The notes under the pieces were generated by a model, which saw only the letters and a list, made by a program, of their open reading frames with translations, had not been told where the DNA came from and ran no database searches. Below, piece after piece: positions 6,581-6,645 of a stretch of DNA of 6,645 nucleotides; position 1 is the stretch's first letter, and every line of letters begins with the position of its first letter. The DNA comes from an uncultured Dysosmobacter sp. Lineage in GTDB: Bacteria > Bacillota > Clostridia > Oscillospirales > Oscillospiraceae. Position numbers and translations under genes: made by a program. Location: assembly GCA_934597465.1 (NCBI GenBank), contig CAKTSC010000078.1, forward strand, positions 1 through 6,645. The letters are read 5' to 3'.

Positions 6581-6645
6581 CAATCCACCCCCATTTAGCC
6601 TCCGGCCAAGAGCCGCCGCTTCGCGTCGGTTGCCTCCGGCACACG

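Overview
The window is GC-rich coding DNA (strong G/C preference at third codon positions) from a Gram-positive-type bacterium. It holds a dimeric (bacterial alpha2) glycyl-tRNA synthetase, a lipoteichoic-acid-synthase-like membrane sulfatase-fold enzyme, an AzgA/PbuG-type purine permease and an AlaX-type tRNA editing protein. Shine-Dalgarno sites are AGGAGG-like, and GC-rich palindromes fill the spacers. This combination fits a high-GC gut clostridium of the Oscillospiraceae/Ruminococcaceae type. That assignment is an inference from gene content and style, not from a marker search.

Layout. The + strand carries three genes: the 3' part of the glycyl-tRNA synthetase gene (1-1155, its start lies outside the window); a perfect 15-bp hairpin (1174-1207) and a strong ribosome binding site; an LTA-synthase/phosphoglycerol-transferase family membrane protein (1231-3174); a spacer of about 350 bases with a cluster of GC-rich hairpins followed by an AT-richer promoter (3380-3408) and a structured leader; and an NCS2 nucleobase permease (3527-4963). 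A 14-bp GAAA-loop hairpin (4976-5007) separates it from two convergent - strand genes. These are a full-length AlaX-like alanyl-tRNA editing protein with a C-terminal DHHA1-like tail (6490-5333) and, overlapping its stop codon, a small protein of about 103 aa resembling the DUF6881 family (5327-5016). The last 155 bases are a GC-rich palindromic spacer upstream of the editing gene.

Function. The genes look like ordinary chromosomal housekeeping: glycine charging, cell-surface glycerophosphate polymer or glycolipid modification, purine uptake, and clearing of mischarged tRNA-Ala. They do not form one obvious pathway. I found no phage, transposon, CRISPR, toxin-antitoxin or defence cassette. 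The parts most worth a second look are the translational coupling of the small DUF6881-like protein to the tRNA editing enzyme, the hairpin cluster at 3171-3322, and the structured permease leader, which lacks a recognisable purine riboswitch.
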